Position numbers and translations under genes: made by a program. 64,000 bases of DNA from Microvelia longipes. Taxonomy: Eukaryota; Arthropoda; Insecta; Hemiptera; Veliidae. The stretch lies in assembly GCA_018340805.1 (NCBI GenBank), contig JACMZG010000008.1, positions 14,524,989 through 14,588,988 of the forward strand. The letters run 5' to 3'. Below are positions 25,901-36,900 of the stretch, in pieces. The first letter of the stretch is position 1, and every line of letters starts with the position of its first letter. Under the pieces are notes generated by a model. The model was not told the origin of the DNA. It saw only the letters and a list, made by a program, of their open reading frames with translations, and made no database searches.

Positions 25901-28900
25901 TCTTATGTTCGATAATGTGTGTACAACTTTAATCTAAAAATCACATTAAAATAACCATCAGTTAAAAATTTCTTTCATTATTTTCAGATTTAAAACCAGG
26001 GCAGCAAGGGCCCATAACAGGACCAGTTACCAGTCCAGTGAGCCATTTTAACATAAAACAAGAAGAAATAATAACTAAAGTTAAAATCGAAAACGATAAA
26101 TGTACTGAAACCGTAGATGCTGGTATCCAGAGTGATGTTAATTCAAAGGAATTCACTGATTATATTGACAAGTAAGATTTTTGTGGAAAAAGCTTGTTTT
26201 TAAATTGCATTTATAAATCGCCCTTGCTATTACTATTAATATGATTTATATTACACTAATAGCATTTACGATGGTTGTACTACTTAGGATCTTCTTAACC
26301 TTTTTTAGTAATTTTTAATTTCTTCTAAAATTGGTTCTAAACAAGTTATCCTTTAATACATTGTTTACTAAATTTCTAGTGCAATCGTTATCCTTTGATT
26401 TACTCAATCTTCAACATTATTGATGGAAAAGCAGAAATAATTAAAAGTAGTTAATGTAGATTTTGTATTTGATAAAAATTATGTTTTGATCAATTTAAAA
26501 ATTTTATAAAATAGCTAACTGTATACATATTTTTAATTTTTGTTTGTGTATTTTTGTATTTATTAATGAATTTAATTTCAGGTTAAAGAATAATGTAAAG
26601 ACAGAAATTCCAGTTTGCAGTTGTTTATCTGGTGAAGGTGTATCACCTGAACCTGAACCTGGTTCATATTATACTCACTTAGGTGCAGCATCATCCCTTG
26701 CAGAACTTAGAACTAATACTGAACAACGAACTGGTCTTGCTGGAAAGGCAATTCGATTTGAAAAGGTAACTTCATCAGCTGAAGTTTTATTTTTCTTTCC
26801 CTTGACTTTTAAGGTGCTAGTCTATTGCAAGTGATCTCTGGACTGGGCTATTGGTTAACATAAATAAGTGTAACTAATTAGAATTTTTTTACTAGAGTTC
26901 ATATAAGTGAACCATTTGAATTTTTCATTACAACTTCAATTTAAGCTTGGAGTTTAAGCACTATTTGCTAGGACTCCTGTTCTGCAGCAATCAGCTTTTG
27001 ATTAAAACATTCTCTACAATGAGTTGCCTTGAGTACTATTCTTCCTAAATTTTAAATATCAAGTTAATAACTGGTCTAGCAGACTTAGTTGCTGTTGTTC
27101 ATCATCATAAGTAGGAAACTATAGATGATTTTTTTAACTAGCTGAGTATGGGTATCTTTGAGTTAGATAACATAGCTTTATTTGACATTAAAGATTTGAT
27201 TGTAAGCCTAAAATTTACCTAGGTTATTTGTTTGCCTTAAGGATTCCTATATACCTCTATTCAATTCCTCTCTTATTTTAGCCAAGATTCCTAATCATAA
27301 AATAAATAAATGTATATAGTAACTATGTTTTGTTTCAATTTCAGATATTATACACCGGCAAAGAAGGTAAAACTACAAGTGGTTGTCCCCTAGCCAAGTG
27401 GATTATAAGGCGGTCAAATTTGGATGAGAAATTACTGATGGTGGTAAAGCATAGGCCTGGTCATACTTGTCCTACTGCTTGGATAGTTGTGGTTATAGTG
27501 GCTTGGGAAGGAGTGCCTAGGAATGATGCAGATTTACTTTACTCTTTGCTTACATATAAATTAAATAAGTTAGTATAATCTTTTTATTAAAAAACTAATG
27601 AACAAAAATGTTTTTACCTTACCTGTAAGGTAAGGTAAAAAAACTCTAATTGTAGTTATACCTCCTCTTTCTATCTAGGACATTGTGGATTGTTATTTTG
27701 CCTTGCAAATGTTCTATAAATTGGGAATGGCAGACGGTTTATTTGCTTTTTATTGTTTTATTTCTTTCTTCAACTTTTTACTACTCCAATTTTTTGCTGC
27801 TAGAAATTTTTAAATACTTTTTTTTATTTTGATTTATTTTTTTTTAACCCAATCATGATTATCATTGTTATTATTTGGTTTATCTAGTGTAGTATTAATT
27901 ATTATTTTATTTTTGATAGGTTTGGTTTAACAACATCGAGAAGATGTGCAACAAACGAGCCTCGTACATGTGCCTGTCAAGGATTGGACCCACAAACATG
28001 TGGTGCTTCATACTCATTTGGATGTTCCTGGTCTATGTATTATAATGGTTGTAAATTTGCCAGAAGTAAACATGTCAGAAAATTTCGTTTAACTGTTAAA
28101 ACAGAGGTAAGCTCTTTCAGTTTAAACTTATAGATTTTTAACTATTCATGTCAAACAACTCATTCAAAATAAAATATCCTCTTAGGACGTGGTTTACAAA
28201 AAAATATGCTATCTGGTGCTAAAGAGTTACTTGAATGCTGATTAAATTTTATCATTGACAAGCAAAGCAGGAATACATATCGAAAGAAAAAAATATGACT
28301 TTACAGCCCATTATGGATGCAATTTAAGCAAATTTTCAGAGAGAAAATTATACTTATAAGGTAGTTGGTATGAAAAATATGGGGAGGGGTTAGACAGGAA
28401 AATTGCATTTCTGTTCTTCTAATTAATATATTAAGTTATGATAATAATAATATGATTCTTGAATGAGGTTTGTTTTTGAGCCTCTTAGATCAAATAAAAA
28501 CATTTAAATATGTGTAGAAGTTGTCCTGTATGATATATGAAGTGTCAGAATATAATGGATGGAATACAAGTTACTATATTCTATGTATTATATTGACAAA
28601 ATTATTGAAGTTTCATTTGTCATTTTATTTGTAGGAAAAAGAAGTTGAAGATAAAATGCAAAAGTTGGCTACTATTTTGGCTCCTCTGTATAAAACTGTT
28701 GCTCCTGAGTCTTATAGAAATCAAGTTCAGTTTGAGAATGACGCAGTTGAATGTAGACTTGGTTCTGGACCTGGAAGACCATTTTCAGGAGTCACTGCCT
28801 GTATTGATTTCTGTTCACATTCTCATAAAGATATACATAATATGAATAATGGTTGCACAGTGGTATGTATTTGTATTGTATTTATGTACTTGTTATTTAT

Positions 28901-31900
28901 TAATTTAAATTTTCTTTAAGTCAAGTTATTGTGTAATTGATTTATTTTAGGTTTGAAATTTCCATGAAGGAACAATTCTGAGGGTCCTTGGAATAATTCT
29001 TAGAGGGAAAATAGAATTTTTCAAAATGTTTAGGCCTTTTCTTGTTGGGAACTGTTATTTGCCCCGTTAGCTTTTTTCTATTTAGTCTTTAGTTCATAAT
29101 TTTTTGTCTATTCATTATTGTCTTTTTTTGTAATTTTTGTTTGTTATATTTCTATGCATTTGTTGCTATGTCCCATTTTATCCAGTTATTCATTTATACA
29201 TTGGTTTCTGTTTCAGGTTGTTTCATTAAATAAACATAGGACATTGGATAAGCCAGATGATGAACAACTTCACGTTTTACCCCTTTATGTCATCGATAAA
29301 ACTGATGAATATGGTAATGAAGAAGGACAAAATGAAAAAGTTAAATCTGGGGCCATTGAAAATTTAACAAAGTAAGCATATCATATTTATGCACTGTTTA
29401 TTATTGGTAATACATTTAACATTTGTGGTCGTTTTGGGACTACATTTCAACTATCTAGGTGAAATGTTTCTGCTCTAAAAAGAATGTTAATCAAGCTTTT
29501 TATCATTTTGTGTATACAATGTCAAATTTGTAAATTTAAAGCACCTATGTGTTTCTGAAAAAATTTCAAAAGGTTTAATAACTTTGAAACTTTACTAAAA
29601 AGTAAGAATATGTTTTTTTAAAAAAGTAAAAATAATTATTAGTTTCCTTGAAGTTTATGGATATAAATATTACTGACTTTCATCTCAAAATTAGTTTTGT
29701 GTATAATTATATGATATTTTGATGTATTATAATTTCTCTCTCATAGCACAGGCTATGCCTACAGTGAGGTATGTGTAAAAGATGTGAAGCAATGTAAATG
29801 GATGTAAATTTTAGGTCTTTATTTTGTAATGAAGATTTTTATTTGATTATGAAATATTTTAATTTATATTTTATCATTAAAATTTTTAAAATTGGTTGCA
29901 TATTCTGAATATCTGTTATTTTTTGGTTATAGATTTCCTTGTGAAGTTAGAATCAGATCAGTTCCTTTAACACCGTGTAGAAGAAGGAAGAAAAGAAAAG
30001 AAGAAGGTGAAGTTAAGCCAAGCAAAAAACAGCAAACTAGTGCCCCGCCAAGTAGTCCAATCAAGGTTGAAAATCAGTGGTCCAACTGCTTACCTTCTGG
30101 CCAACTACAAATTCCTCAGGTTTGGAGAAATTTTTTTATTAAAAGAAATTAAGGTTTGTTCTATGAAAACAGCTGTCCAATATTATTAAGATTTAATAAC
30201 TAAGTTTTCAACCAGGTATCCTGATCTTTATCAGTAATTTTTTTGTTTATTATGTATTAGTGATTTATGTCAAATGCTTGATTAAAACTTAAGATCCCTT
30301 AAGTCTCAAAACAACGAAACTAGCCTTAAAGTTTATAAATTTGCAGTAATTGTAACACAATTGTCTATGCTTACCTAAATCAAATTACTTAAACATTATC
30401 TGAAAAGTTTAAAAAGAATGGATTTATGTTCTAGTTTTGTTTGGTTTTTGAGCTGACTCTTTTCAGAGAAAAATAACTGTTTATTTTGGGAAATAATGTT
30501 TTGCAGTTATAAATCATTACTTAATTTTTGTGGGAATATTTAATTACTTTTATAAAACTTAAAAAAGTGTGGCTTAGGAGAAATTACTTTACTATTTGTC
30601 TTGTGTTAAACTTTATTTAAGTCTATATATAAAACTGCAACTAACATTTTGATAATTCTTGATTTAGGTAACATCAACTGTGGGAGATAGTCGAAGTTGG
30701 TCACCATACACAGTACCTGCATCGAATTGGTCTGGTGAGAACAGGTCTCCTTTGCCGCCTTGGTCCTCTGTCCATACTGCATGGAACAGGACTATTACTG
30801 CTCAGCATCATGCATCATTTCATTCTACTCAGTACCAAGGTAGACATAATTTATAATTCAAAGTATCAAAGTTATATTATAGAAGTCATTAGGTCATCAA
30901 AGAGGTCACTTGATATATAGCATTTCAGGCTAGAAAATTTGATGACTATTAAAGTTTAATTTGTACTTATGTAATAAGAAAATTTTGATTTCACAATATT
31001 GTCAATTTAAAACATTTCTTAATTTATTTACTTCATTATGAGCTGCAAGTCTTAATATCCCTTTAAGTAGATATAAAATTTAGTCTCCCATTTCCACTTT
31101 CACTCTTATATTGTCTGATTCATAAACTTTTTATATTTTTAGGTTCTTGGAGCTCAATGAATTTAAATGAAGGGCTACCCTTGGACGACCAAGTTAAGAT
31201 GGATCCTGATAGTACTACATTATCACCTTCTCTAGTAAAGGGTGTCAGTCCCATGCAGTGGCCTAACGGTATTAAAAGAGAAATAGATACAGAAACGTGT
31301 TCTACTAAACAGTTTAACTCTGTGACTCCACCTTCTCTTCATTCTGAACCTTCACAACCTAAAACTCCCAAAATTAAAGAAGAACCAACCAACTATTATC
31401 AACAGTGTAGTGTAAATAATGCCTGTGTAAATACCGATGTTAGTAAAAATACAAATAATCAACCGTTGCCTAATTTTTCTCATTTGAATGAAGTTAGAAA
31501 AACTCCTACTCCAAATTTGACTCCAATCAAGAGCCCAGGAATACCTTCGCCTCAGTCTGGAGTTGCATCTCCTCTAGTCTTTAAAACAGAAATGCCTCCA
31601 ACTCAACAAGACACCACCAAACCATCTGCACATCTTAATTCTGAAAATTTCAAAACACCACCAATTCCTAAAGCTAAGCAGTTTAATGAAACTGTGACTA
31701 TTAAGACTGAAAGAAGATCTTCGTGTGATACACCCACCTTAGATTATCCTATGGATCAGCAAAAGAAGTCTGAATCCGTTCAAATGAATGGCGTTGAAAC
31801 CCCTTATGGTTATCAAAATTTTCAGAATCATTTGAGCCCACCTTACATGAATTTTACTAGTCCTTCTTATAGGATGGGTTCTCCTTACCAAAATTCTAAT

Positions 31901-33946
31901 TATTTAAGTCAGCCACCTCTTCATGGACACTTAGGCTCACCGTACTCAAAGCCTGATGAACCTAAAATGTTCTATGGGCAAATGGATCTCAATAAACCCA
32001 TGAGTCATCAGTCACCTCACTTCTATCCACACAACCAGGTTGGCTTATGTTTTTGTAAATTTAATTAATTTTATTTATTATTAAAATTCAATTGTGAGAA
32101 ATTGGTCAAAAATAATAAAAACAAATTTTACATGCTTTTATAACTTTTGTCTTTATTTTATGGTCTAATTGTCTTCAGTATAAAAAAGTAACAATCTAAT
32201 GTTTAAATGGTCTTATTTTTTTTAGTAATTATTAATTTAGATCAATTCCTGGCAAAATGATTGAAACTCAAAAATATTTTGGTTTGATCACTAATTAGTG
32301 ATTTTTTTCTCAATTCTTTGGTTTTTCAAATCAATTGATGTAATAGAGGAAAAATCATATCTACTTTTAAATAATTAACCTGCCCTTTGTTAAAAAAGAT
32401 CCTATTACATTAATTTTTTAACTTGCTATTTATAATAATGCCTATTGGATTGGATAAGAGAGTTAATTTATACTTAAGCTTTTAACTTACTATCATGAGC
32501 AACTCCTCAAGAAGTACTTATTTCTTGCAAATATCTTAATATTGCTTTTTGTGATTTAATTAATTGTTTTTTTACAGGGGTTAGGGATTGGTAATCAGTT
32601 CTTACCTTGGAACGCCTACGGACCGAATCCGTACCTGCCCCCCAGTCCAAAGCCTGAACCGCTTGGTCATATATCCAGTATTATTGACAACGTTGAGTGC
32701 TTTCAGGTAAACATAAAATTTTATTCAAATTTTATTTATATATTATTCTTGTTTAATAAACAATTTACACAAAACAAAGCCAAAAAATCATGACATTTTT
32801 TTGGATTTCATATTTTAAATACATTTATTCTTTTAAATCCACACTATATTATTCAGGAAAATCAAGAAATAAATTGATAAAATATAGAAATCATAAATGA
32901 ATGATAGGGCAAATTATTTTGCCTATAATAAAATCAGCTTGAATTTATCTGTTTCTTTGACTTGAATGTTGTCATTGATCAAACTGATTTCTAGTTATAG
33001 CTGTACATGGTTTAATTTAAGGAAATAAATTAAATCTACATTATTTTTTATGGAGTGAAGAATAATAATGCTATGGGGAACTGTGCATATTCTAGTTCCT
33101 ACTAGTCTTAATTTACTTTATGACTTCTGGCTAAAAAAACCTATTTTTTATTTGGATTTGATTTATTGAAAACTGGTTGTCTTAAAAACTCTACTGGTTT
33201 TTAGTATTCAAATTATTCCAAAAATTATTGAGAGGACTTGAACTGAATAAACCCTTAGTTTGTTAATAAATTAGCATTGGTTCTACACTTTGTTAAAATA
33301 ACAGTACTTTTTTATTGTTTTTCGCAGAACCAGTAGAACTCCCCTTAATGCTTCATGATTTACCATTAAAATTAAATTTTATGACTTCTATTATAAACTA
33401 TTGACATTTTTGTGTTTTGTTATTTGACAGGACTCTCAGATGGGAGGTGTTGCTATTGCACTTGGTCATGGGTCTGTTTTGTTTGAATGTGCTAAGCATG
33501 AATTACATTCCACCACTGCTCTTCATAGACCAGACAGACACCATCCTACAAGGATAAGTCTTGTATTCTACCAACATCGCAATCTCAACAAACATAACCA
33601 CGGTGCTGAACATTGGGAAGAAAAAATGAGGTTAAGAAAAGAACAACCACCTCCTGTTCCTACTCCTCCTGAACCCCAGGAGCCCCCTGTTCAGTTCACA
33701 TCTTCTCAATTCCCAAATAATGCTCAATACCCTGTCAACAACCAATTCTTACCCAATACTCTTCCCCCTATAAGTACTGTACAATATCCTCCTAGGTCTT
33801 ATTCAGTTCCTGCCAATCAGTTTTCAACTTCTGATCCCCAATATCATCAAACACAACCTGGGTTTCCTCATAACTCATGGCCTTCTTTGTTCCCCTCTCT
33901 ACATCCTTATCATGTTCCATTATCTCTGTATAAGAGTAATACATGA
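19861..33946 (+). CDS. Tet: Methylcytosine dioxygenase TET (3' part, 17 exons)
   Basis: TET enzymes oxidise 5-methylcytosine in DNA (and in insects are also linked to RNA and N6-methyladenine) using Fe(II) and 2-oxoglutarate, in the nucleus. Joining 17 exons gives 1722 codons plus stop (residue numbers here count from 19861). Order: Q/P/N-rich linker (1-763), Cys-rich domain (about 764-960), first half of the double-stranded beta-helix with HKD iron motif (H1026, D1028), disordered insert (about 1090-1550), final core with distal iron ligand H1577 and 2-oxoglutarate Arg R1592, then a Pro/Gln-rich tail. [14 protein letters not shown] and [18 protein letters not shown] are hallmark TET strings. 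All splice phases agree. The start is missing: the first exon opens in phase 0 with no obvious initiator, and no CXXC domain was seen. Confidence 0.97.
20741..20785 (-). ncRNA. Hammerhead-like ribozyme motif in a Tet intron (minus strand)
   Basis: On the minus strand GGCA-CTGATGA is followed by a 6-bp stem with a TTT loop (GACCTT/AAGGTT), then GAAA, then AGC-CA-GCT, a minimal stem III. Sequence after the possible cleavage site (CTT) starts TGTTT, which can pair with AGGCA before CTGATGA to form stem I, with two wobbles. This matches the minimal type I layout described in Penelope-like retroelements, but one extra U lies between the CTGATGA box and stem II. Activity is unproven. Confidence 0.35.
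20974..21036 (+). CDS. Tet: Tet exon (window exon 2)
   Basis: Small 63-nt phase-0 exon after a T-rich tract ending TTTTTTAG. Reads [20 protein letters not shown] followed by Met. Its donor GTTAGT is weaker than consensus. Being a multiple of three, it could be skipped without a frame change. Confidence 0.8.
22716..22851 (+). CDS. Tet: Tet exon (window exon 3)
   Basis: Acceptor TTGATTTCAG, donor G|GTAAGA, ends in phase 1. Encodes a linker beginning [20 protein letters not shown] and including [20 protein letters not shown]. Disordered-looking, no domain recognised. Confidence 0.9.
23275..23385 (+). CDS. Tet: Tet exon (window exon 4)
   Basis: Acceptor TTTTTTTAG, donor GTAAGC, phase 1 to phase 1, 111 nt. 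Encodes [20 protein letters not shown] and a Tyr/Pro/Gln-rich end ([15 protein letters not shown]). Skipping would keep frame. Confidence 0.9.
23807..24039 (+). CDS. Tet: Tet exon (window exon 5)
   Basis: Acceptor TTTTTCAG, donor GTAATT, enters in phase 1 and leaves in phase 0. Encodes a polar linker starting [20 protein letters not shown] with several Asn, Gln, Ser and Pro residues and no recognised domain. Confidence 0.9.
24221..25682 (+). CDS. Tet: Tet large exon with Trp-rich tandem repeats
   Basis: 1462 nt, the largest exon; residues 216-702. It starts [19 protein letters not shown], passes through a Gln-rich region (residues about 245-300), then carries roughly four tandem repeats of about 33 residues (about 369-472) of the form QWNxQxxxWxxQSKDNSPxK. 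The rest is Asn/Gln/Lys-rich with two KxExx patches resembling SUMO-acceptor contexts (for example VKIKEE). The nucleotide repeats have diverged, so the pattern is maintained at protein level. This lies in the normally disordered region before the Cys-rich domain. Ends in phase 1 at AAAG|GTGAGT. Confidence 0.95.
25988..26171 (+). CDS. Tet: Tet exon (window exon 7)
   Basis: Acceptor TTATTTTCAG, donor AA|GTAAGA, phase 1 to phase 2. Encodes [20 protein letters not shown] and a charged stretch ([15 protein letters not shown]), then [19 protein letters not shown], the run-in to the Cys-rich domain. Confidence 0.92.
26582..26765 (+). CDS. Tet: Tet Cys-rich domain, N-terminal exon
   Basis: Residues about 764-825. 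IPVCSCLSG gives the first Cys pair (C776, C778); [17 protein letters not shown] and [12 protein letters not shown] match the conserved YYTHLGAG and KGKAIRIE blocks of animal TETs. Zinc binding by the Cys-rich domain is inferred from the family. Donor GTAACT, phase 0. Confidence 0.97.
27345..27568 (+). CDS. Tet: Tet Cys-rich domain exon
   Basis: Encodes [20 protein letters not shown] and [20 protein letters not shown], then [18 protein letters not shown], all matching the TET consensus (YTGKEGK, GCPIAKWVIRR, AGHTC, ILVWEGIP). Ends in phase 2 at AA|GTTAGT, a weak donor; read-through would add Leu-Val and a stop. Confidence 0.97.
27920..28106 (+). CDS. Tet: Tet Cys-rich/DNA-contact exon
   Basis: Encodes [40 protein letters not shown] and [13 protein letters not shown], the most diagnostic TET segment. 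All expected Cys residues of this block are present. In vertebrate TET2 the [14 protein letters not shown] block packs on the core next to the DNA. Phase 2 to 0. Confidence 0.98.
28635..28862 (+). CDS. Tet: Tet catalytic exon with HxD iron motif
   Basis: Encodes [40 protein letters not shown] and [20 protein letters not shown] (codons at 28824-28832) supplies the two proximal Fe(II) ligands, H1026 and D1028, equivalent to TET2 H1382 and D1384. The middle residue is Lys where vertebrates have Arg. The conserved [10 protein letters not shown] is intact. Confidence 0.98.
29217..29371 (+). CDS. Tet: Tet catalytic core exon
   Basis: Encodes [20 protein letters not shown] and [18 protein letters not shown], matching the [21 protein letters not shown] block, then [12 protein letters not shown]. 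Beta strands of the double-stranded helix before the insert. Phase 0 to 2. Confidence 0.97.
29933..30119 (+). CDS. Tet: Tet exon, basic start of the insert
   Basis: Encodes [20 protein letters not shown] then [14 protein letters not shown], a strongly basic run that could serve as a nuclear localisation signal, then a polar linker. Donor CAG|GTTTGG departs from consensus; retention adds about ten residues and a stop. Confidence 0.92.
30668..30839 (+). CDS. Tet: Tet insert exon
   Basis: Acceptor TTGATTTAG, donor G|GTAGAC. Encodes [20 protein letters not shown] and a Trp/Ser/His-rich stretch ([20 protein letters not shown]). Part of the long low-complexity insert typical of TET cores. Phase 0 to 1. 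Confidence 0.9.
31143..32038 (+). CDS. Tet: Tet large insert exon
   Basis: 896 nt, residues about 1210-1508. Ser/Pro/Thr/Asn-rich with repeated SPxxx and TPxxx motifs and KxE contexts ([22 protein letters not shown]) suggesting phosphorylation and SUMO sites. The end is Tyr-rich ([20 protein letters not shown]). Enters in phase 1, leaves in phase 0 at CAG|GTTGGC, another weak donor. Confidence 0.93.
32578..32706 (+). CDS. Tet: Tet insert exon before final core
   Basis: 129 nt, phase 0. Encodes [30 protein letters not shown] and [13 protein letters not shown], leading into the last catalytic strand set ([14 protein letters not shown] corresponds to the vertebrate IFLDANIGGVAIA region). Confidence 0.93.
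33431..33946 (+). CDS. Tet: Tet terminal exon with distal His and 2-oxoglutarate Arg
   Basis: Encodes [38 protein letters not shown] and [19 protein letters not shown]. The CAT at 33506-33508 is the distal Fe(II) ligand (H1577, TET2 H1881) and the AGG at 33551-33553, fifteen residues on, is the 2-oxoglutarate-binding Arg (R1592, TET2 R1896). A Pro/Gln/Tyr-rich tail of about 110 residues follows, ending YKSNT and TGA at 33944-33946. Confidence 0.98.
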   Translation, partial: DSQMGGVAIALGHGSVLFECAKHELHSTTALHRPDRHHPTRISLVFYQHRNLNKHNHGAEHWEEKMRLRKEQPPPVPTPPEPQEPPVQFTSSQFPNNAQYPVNNQFLPNTLPPISTVQYPPRSYSVPANQFSTSDPQYHQTQPGFPHNSWPSLFPSLHPYHVPLSLYKSNT

Positions 33947-36900
33947 AATTAACCAATGACTTAATCAACATGTAGCAGACAATCTTTCATGAAAAAACTA
34001 ACAAATAGCTCTGAAGTAAAAAAAATACTAAATATGATGTTAATTTAAAACATTAGATTGAATTCCAAATTTTTAGATTGTAAGAATAATAATTTTTTTT
34101 GTCAAAAACTAGCACAATACTCAAAATAAAAAATGTAAGTTCTCTCAAAACCTAATTTTTATTGTATTAATTTATTTAAAATAGCTAATTTTTCATTTGG
34201 AAATGTGCTAAAAAGAGATAATTAATAGAATCAATGCATAATGGTGATAAATTACCAATGTTTATTTTAAATTTGTTTTGATAGAGCTTTTTAATATTAT
34301 TTGATCATCACATCGTTTTGATTTGACTGATTTTTATTTATTTGTTATTATTTTAATTTGTATTGTTTTATAATTTTTATTTTATCCAAATTTTATAAGA
34401 CCAATTAAAACCCAATAAGTGAGTTAAGAACTTTTTAAAAGAAAAAATCAGAATAAATTGTATTGTTTAATTTATTTATTTATTTTTAATTTACTAGGTA
34501 TTTTTATAATTATTTATTTATTGTATTTTAGTACCTTAATGTTATTTTTTTAATGATTGTGTTTTTGTATATTTTTTATTGTATTATAATTTCTTTTATT
34601 TATTTATTTTTATGTTTTAAGTTAATGAATTTTAATTGTATATTACATTTTTTTCCTTTACACTATTTATAATTTTGTCCGAGAAAATATCAGTATAACA
34701 AAAAAAACATTAAAAGATCATTTTTTTGTGGTCATTAACATTTTAATATATATTTATATATATAAATTATAATATATATTTAACAATCTGTTGATTTCAA
34801 CATATTCCATATACATATCTTGGCTAAATTTTGGTTAATTAACTTCAGAAATCAACTAACTTCAGTTCCATTCAGTTCTCTTTTTGAAACGGTTTTATTA
34901 AAAACTGATGACTAGAAATACCAGAATGTATTCCAGTTCCCCTTTAAGTATAGACAAGATCATCTTTAGTATCAGAGCATAGATTATTGGATTTGTTTGA
35001 AATTTCAATTCTTCTTTTATTAAACAAACAATAATTAAACAAACAATAAAAACATTATATTATTTATTACATTTACATTACATTATATAATTTACCTATT
35101 TTAATTTGTATTGATATTTTTAAAAATCAATACTTAATTACACAGTAAAAAATATAAACAGCAAATAAGTTACTAGTCCTCTTGCTTAATTTATTAATTT
35201 TCTTTTGTTTTAGCATTATTTTAAAATTAATCACAAAAAAATAATAACAATATTCTAAGGTATTTTATGATCTCATTTTTGTCTTTTTAAACAAACAAAC
35301 TAACACCCGAAGATTATGGAATATCCATTTAAAGCATTTTATAATAGTTGTTAAAATTTTTCTGGAAGCGATTAAGAATTTTTAAATATTACTAAGCATA
35401 CCATCACTGGAAATTGACAAATCTTACTTTTTTCATTATACCATTAATGTATTTTACAGAAATAAATAGTTTTTGAGTAGACCGCTGAACTATTTGTATA
35501 TTTTTACTTGAAAAGTAGACATTTAAATGATTTTTATTAATTTAAAACCAAAATCACTTTGTGTAAACATGTAAATATTTTATTTATATTAAATTTTAGT
35601 GTTTGTAATTGTTTTTAGGACTATTATTTATTTATTTATGTTTTTTTTAAATTTTTCCTGAAGATTAAAAATAAATAAATTATAAGGGAAAATTACTGAT
35701 ACTTTTTTGAATTTATTTATTGCAGTAAAAAAAATTAATTTATTTTATAAAATTCTAAGTTATGGGGGTTTGTTCATTCAATTCTTTTAGAAATGTGTTC
35801 TCCTAAGATTGTCTCAATTAAATTTTAATTAAATATTAATTGTTCTTTTTCTTTTTAATTATTTGGCATTCCACTTTACTTTACTACAATGTTTTTAATC
35901 AAATACTTTTTGTTGGCTGTTTCTTGTGTTAACAATTAATTCATTTTTAATTAAATTAATAAAATATATTCGATTTTATCAAATTTCTAATTGACCATTT
36001 TAACCCAAATAAAAAAATAATTATATTAATTAGAACTGTTTTTGGAGCATTACTCTATTACAGCATTAAAAACAGCATGTTATAAGTTTAAAATATTATG
36101 AATTTTTGCATTTTTATTTGCCTCATTATTTTTTTTATATTAATTTTAAATTTAATTTTGTTTGATTAAAATGTTCTTTTATTATTAATCAATATTTCAA
36201 CAAAAAATCGCTAGTCATATAATGTTATTTTTTACTTTTTTGATTTCATCTAAATTTAAGGTATACTTTTTTCAATAAATTAAAATCTAAAATTACACAA
36301 AATCATGAAATTAAAATTAAACATTTTAAAGTTGTAAATATGATAAACTAATGATATTTTTTGTATTAATTTAATTTTGATAAAATGTTGTTTCCATTTT
36401 TTAAAATATATTTTCTTTGATACAAAAGTAAGATTGTGTATGAATTATTTGAATTCTGTACTTCCCTTGCAGAACTGATTAGTATGTAAGAATAACATAA
36501 TGTGTATTTTAATAGATATAATTAATGTTTTTTTTTTACTTTTCATTATTAATAACATGAGAATATTCAATTTTTAGAGGGAAGTAATTTCTTTTATTTT
36601 CTCCTTTTTATTTTTTAATGTGGCTTTTAAGTTCTATCTAAAATTTAAAATTGATGTGTTATGTTGGTATTGTCATCCAACTCTTACCTCAATAAAAGCA
36701 TAGTGATATTGATCAGAGTTTTACTCCTTTCCTGAATGATTATGGTGATACAAAAAATATAATTTTAAGTAAAGATTTACTGGCTCTTGAAGAGCAAGTT
36801 TATACCATTCTGTGACATCAGCTGATCATCAATTGTTAGGTTATTAAGAATATTTAAACTGAATAACATCCAAGTTAATTTATGTCTAGTCATTTTACTA

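Noticed and set aside
19861..33946. Search for a CXXC DNA-binding domain in Tet
   Set aside because: No cluster of CXXCXXC-type codons was found in any exon or in the upstream 19 kb, so none is annotated; it may lie further upstream.
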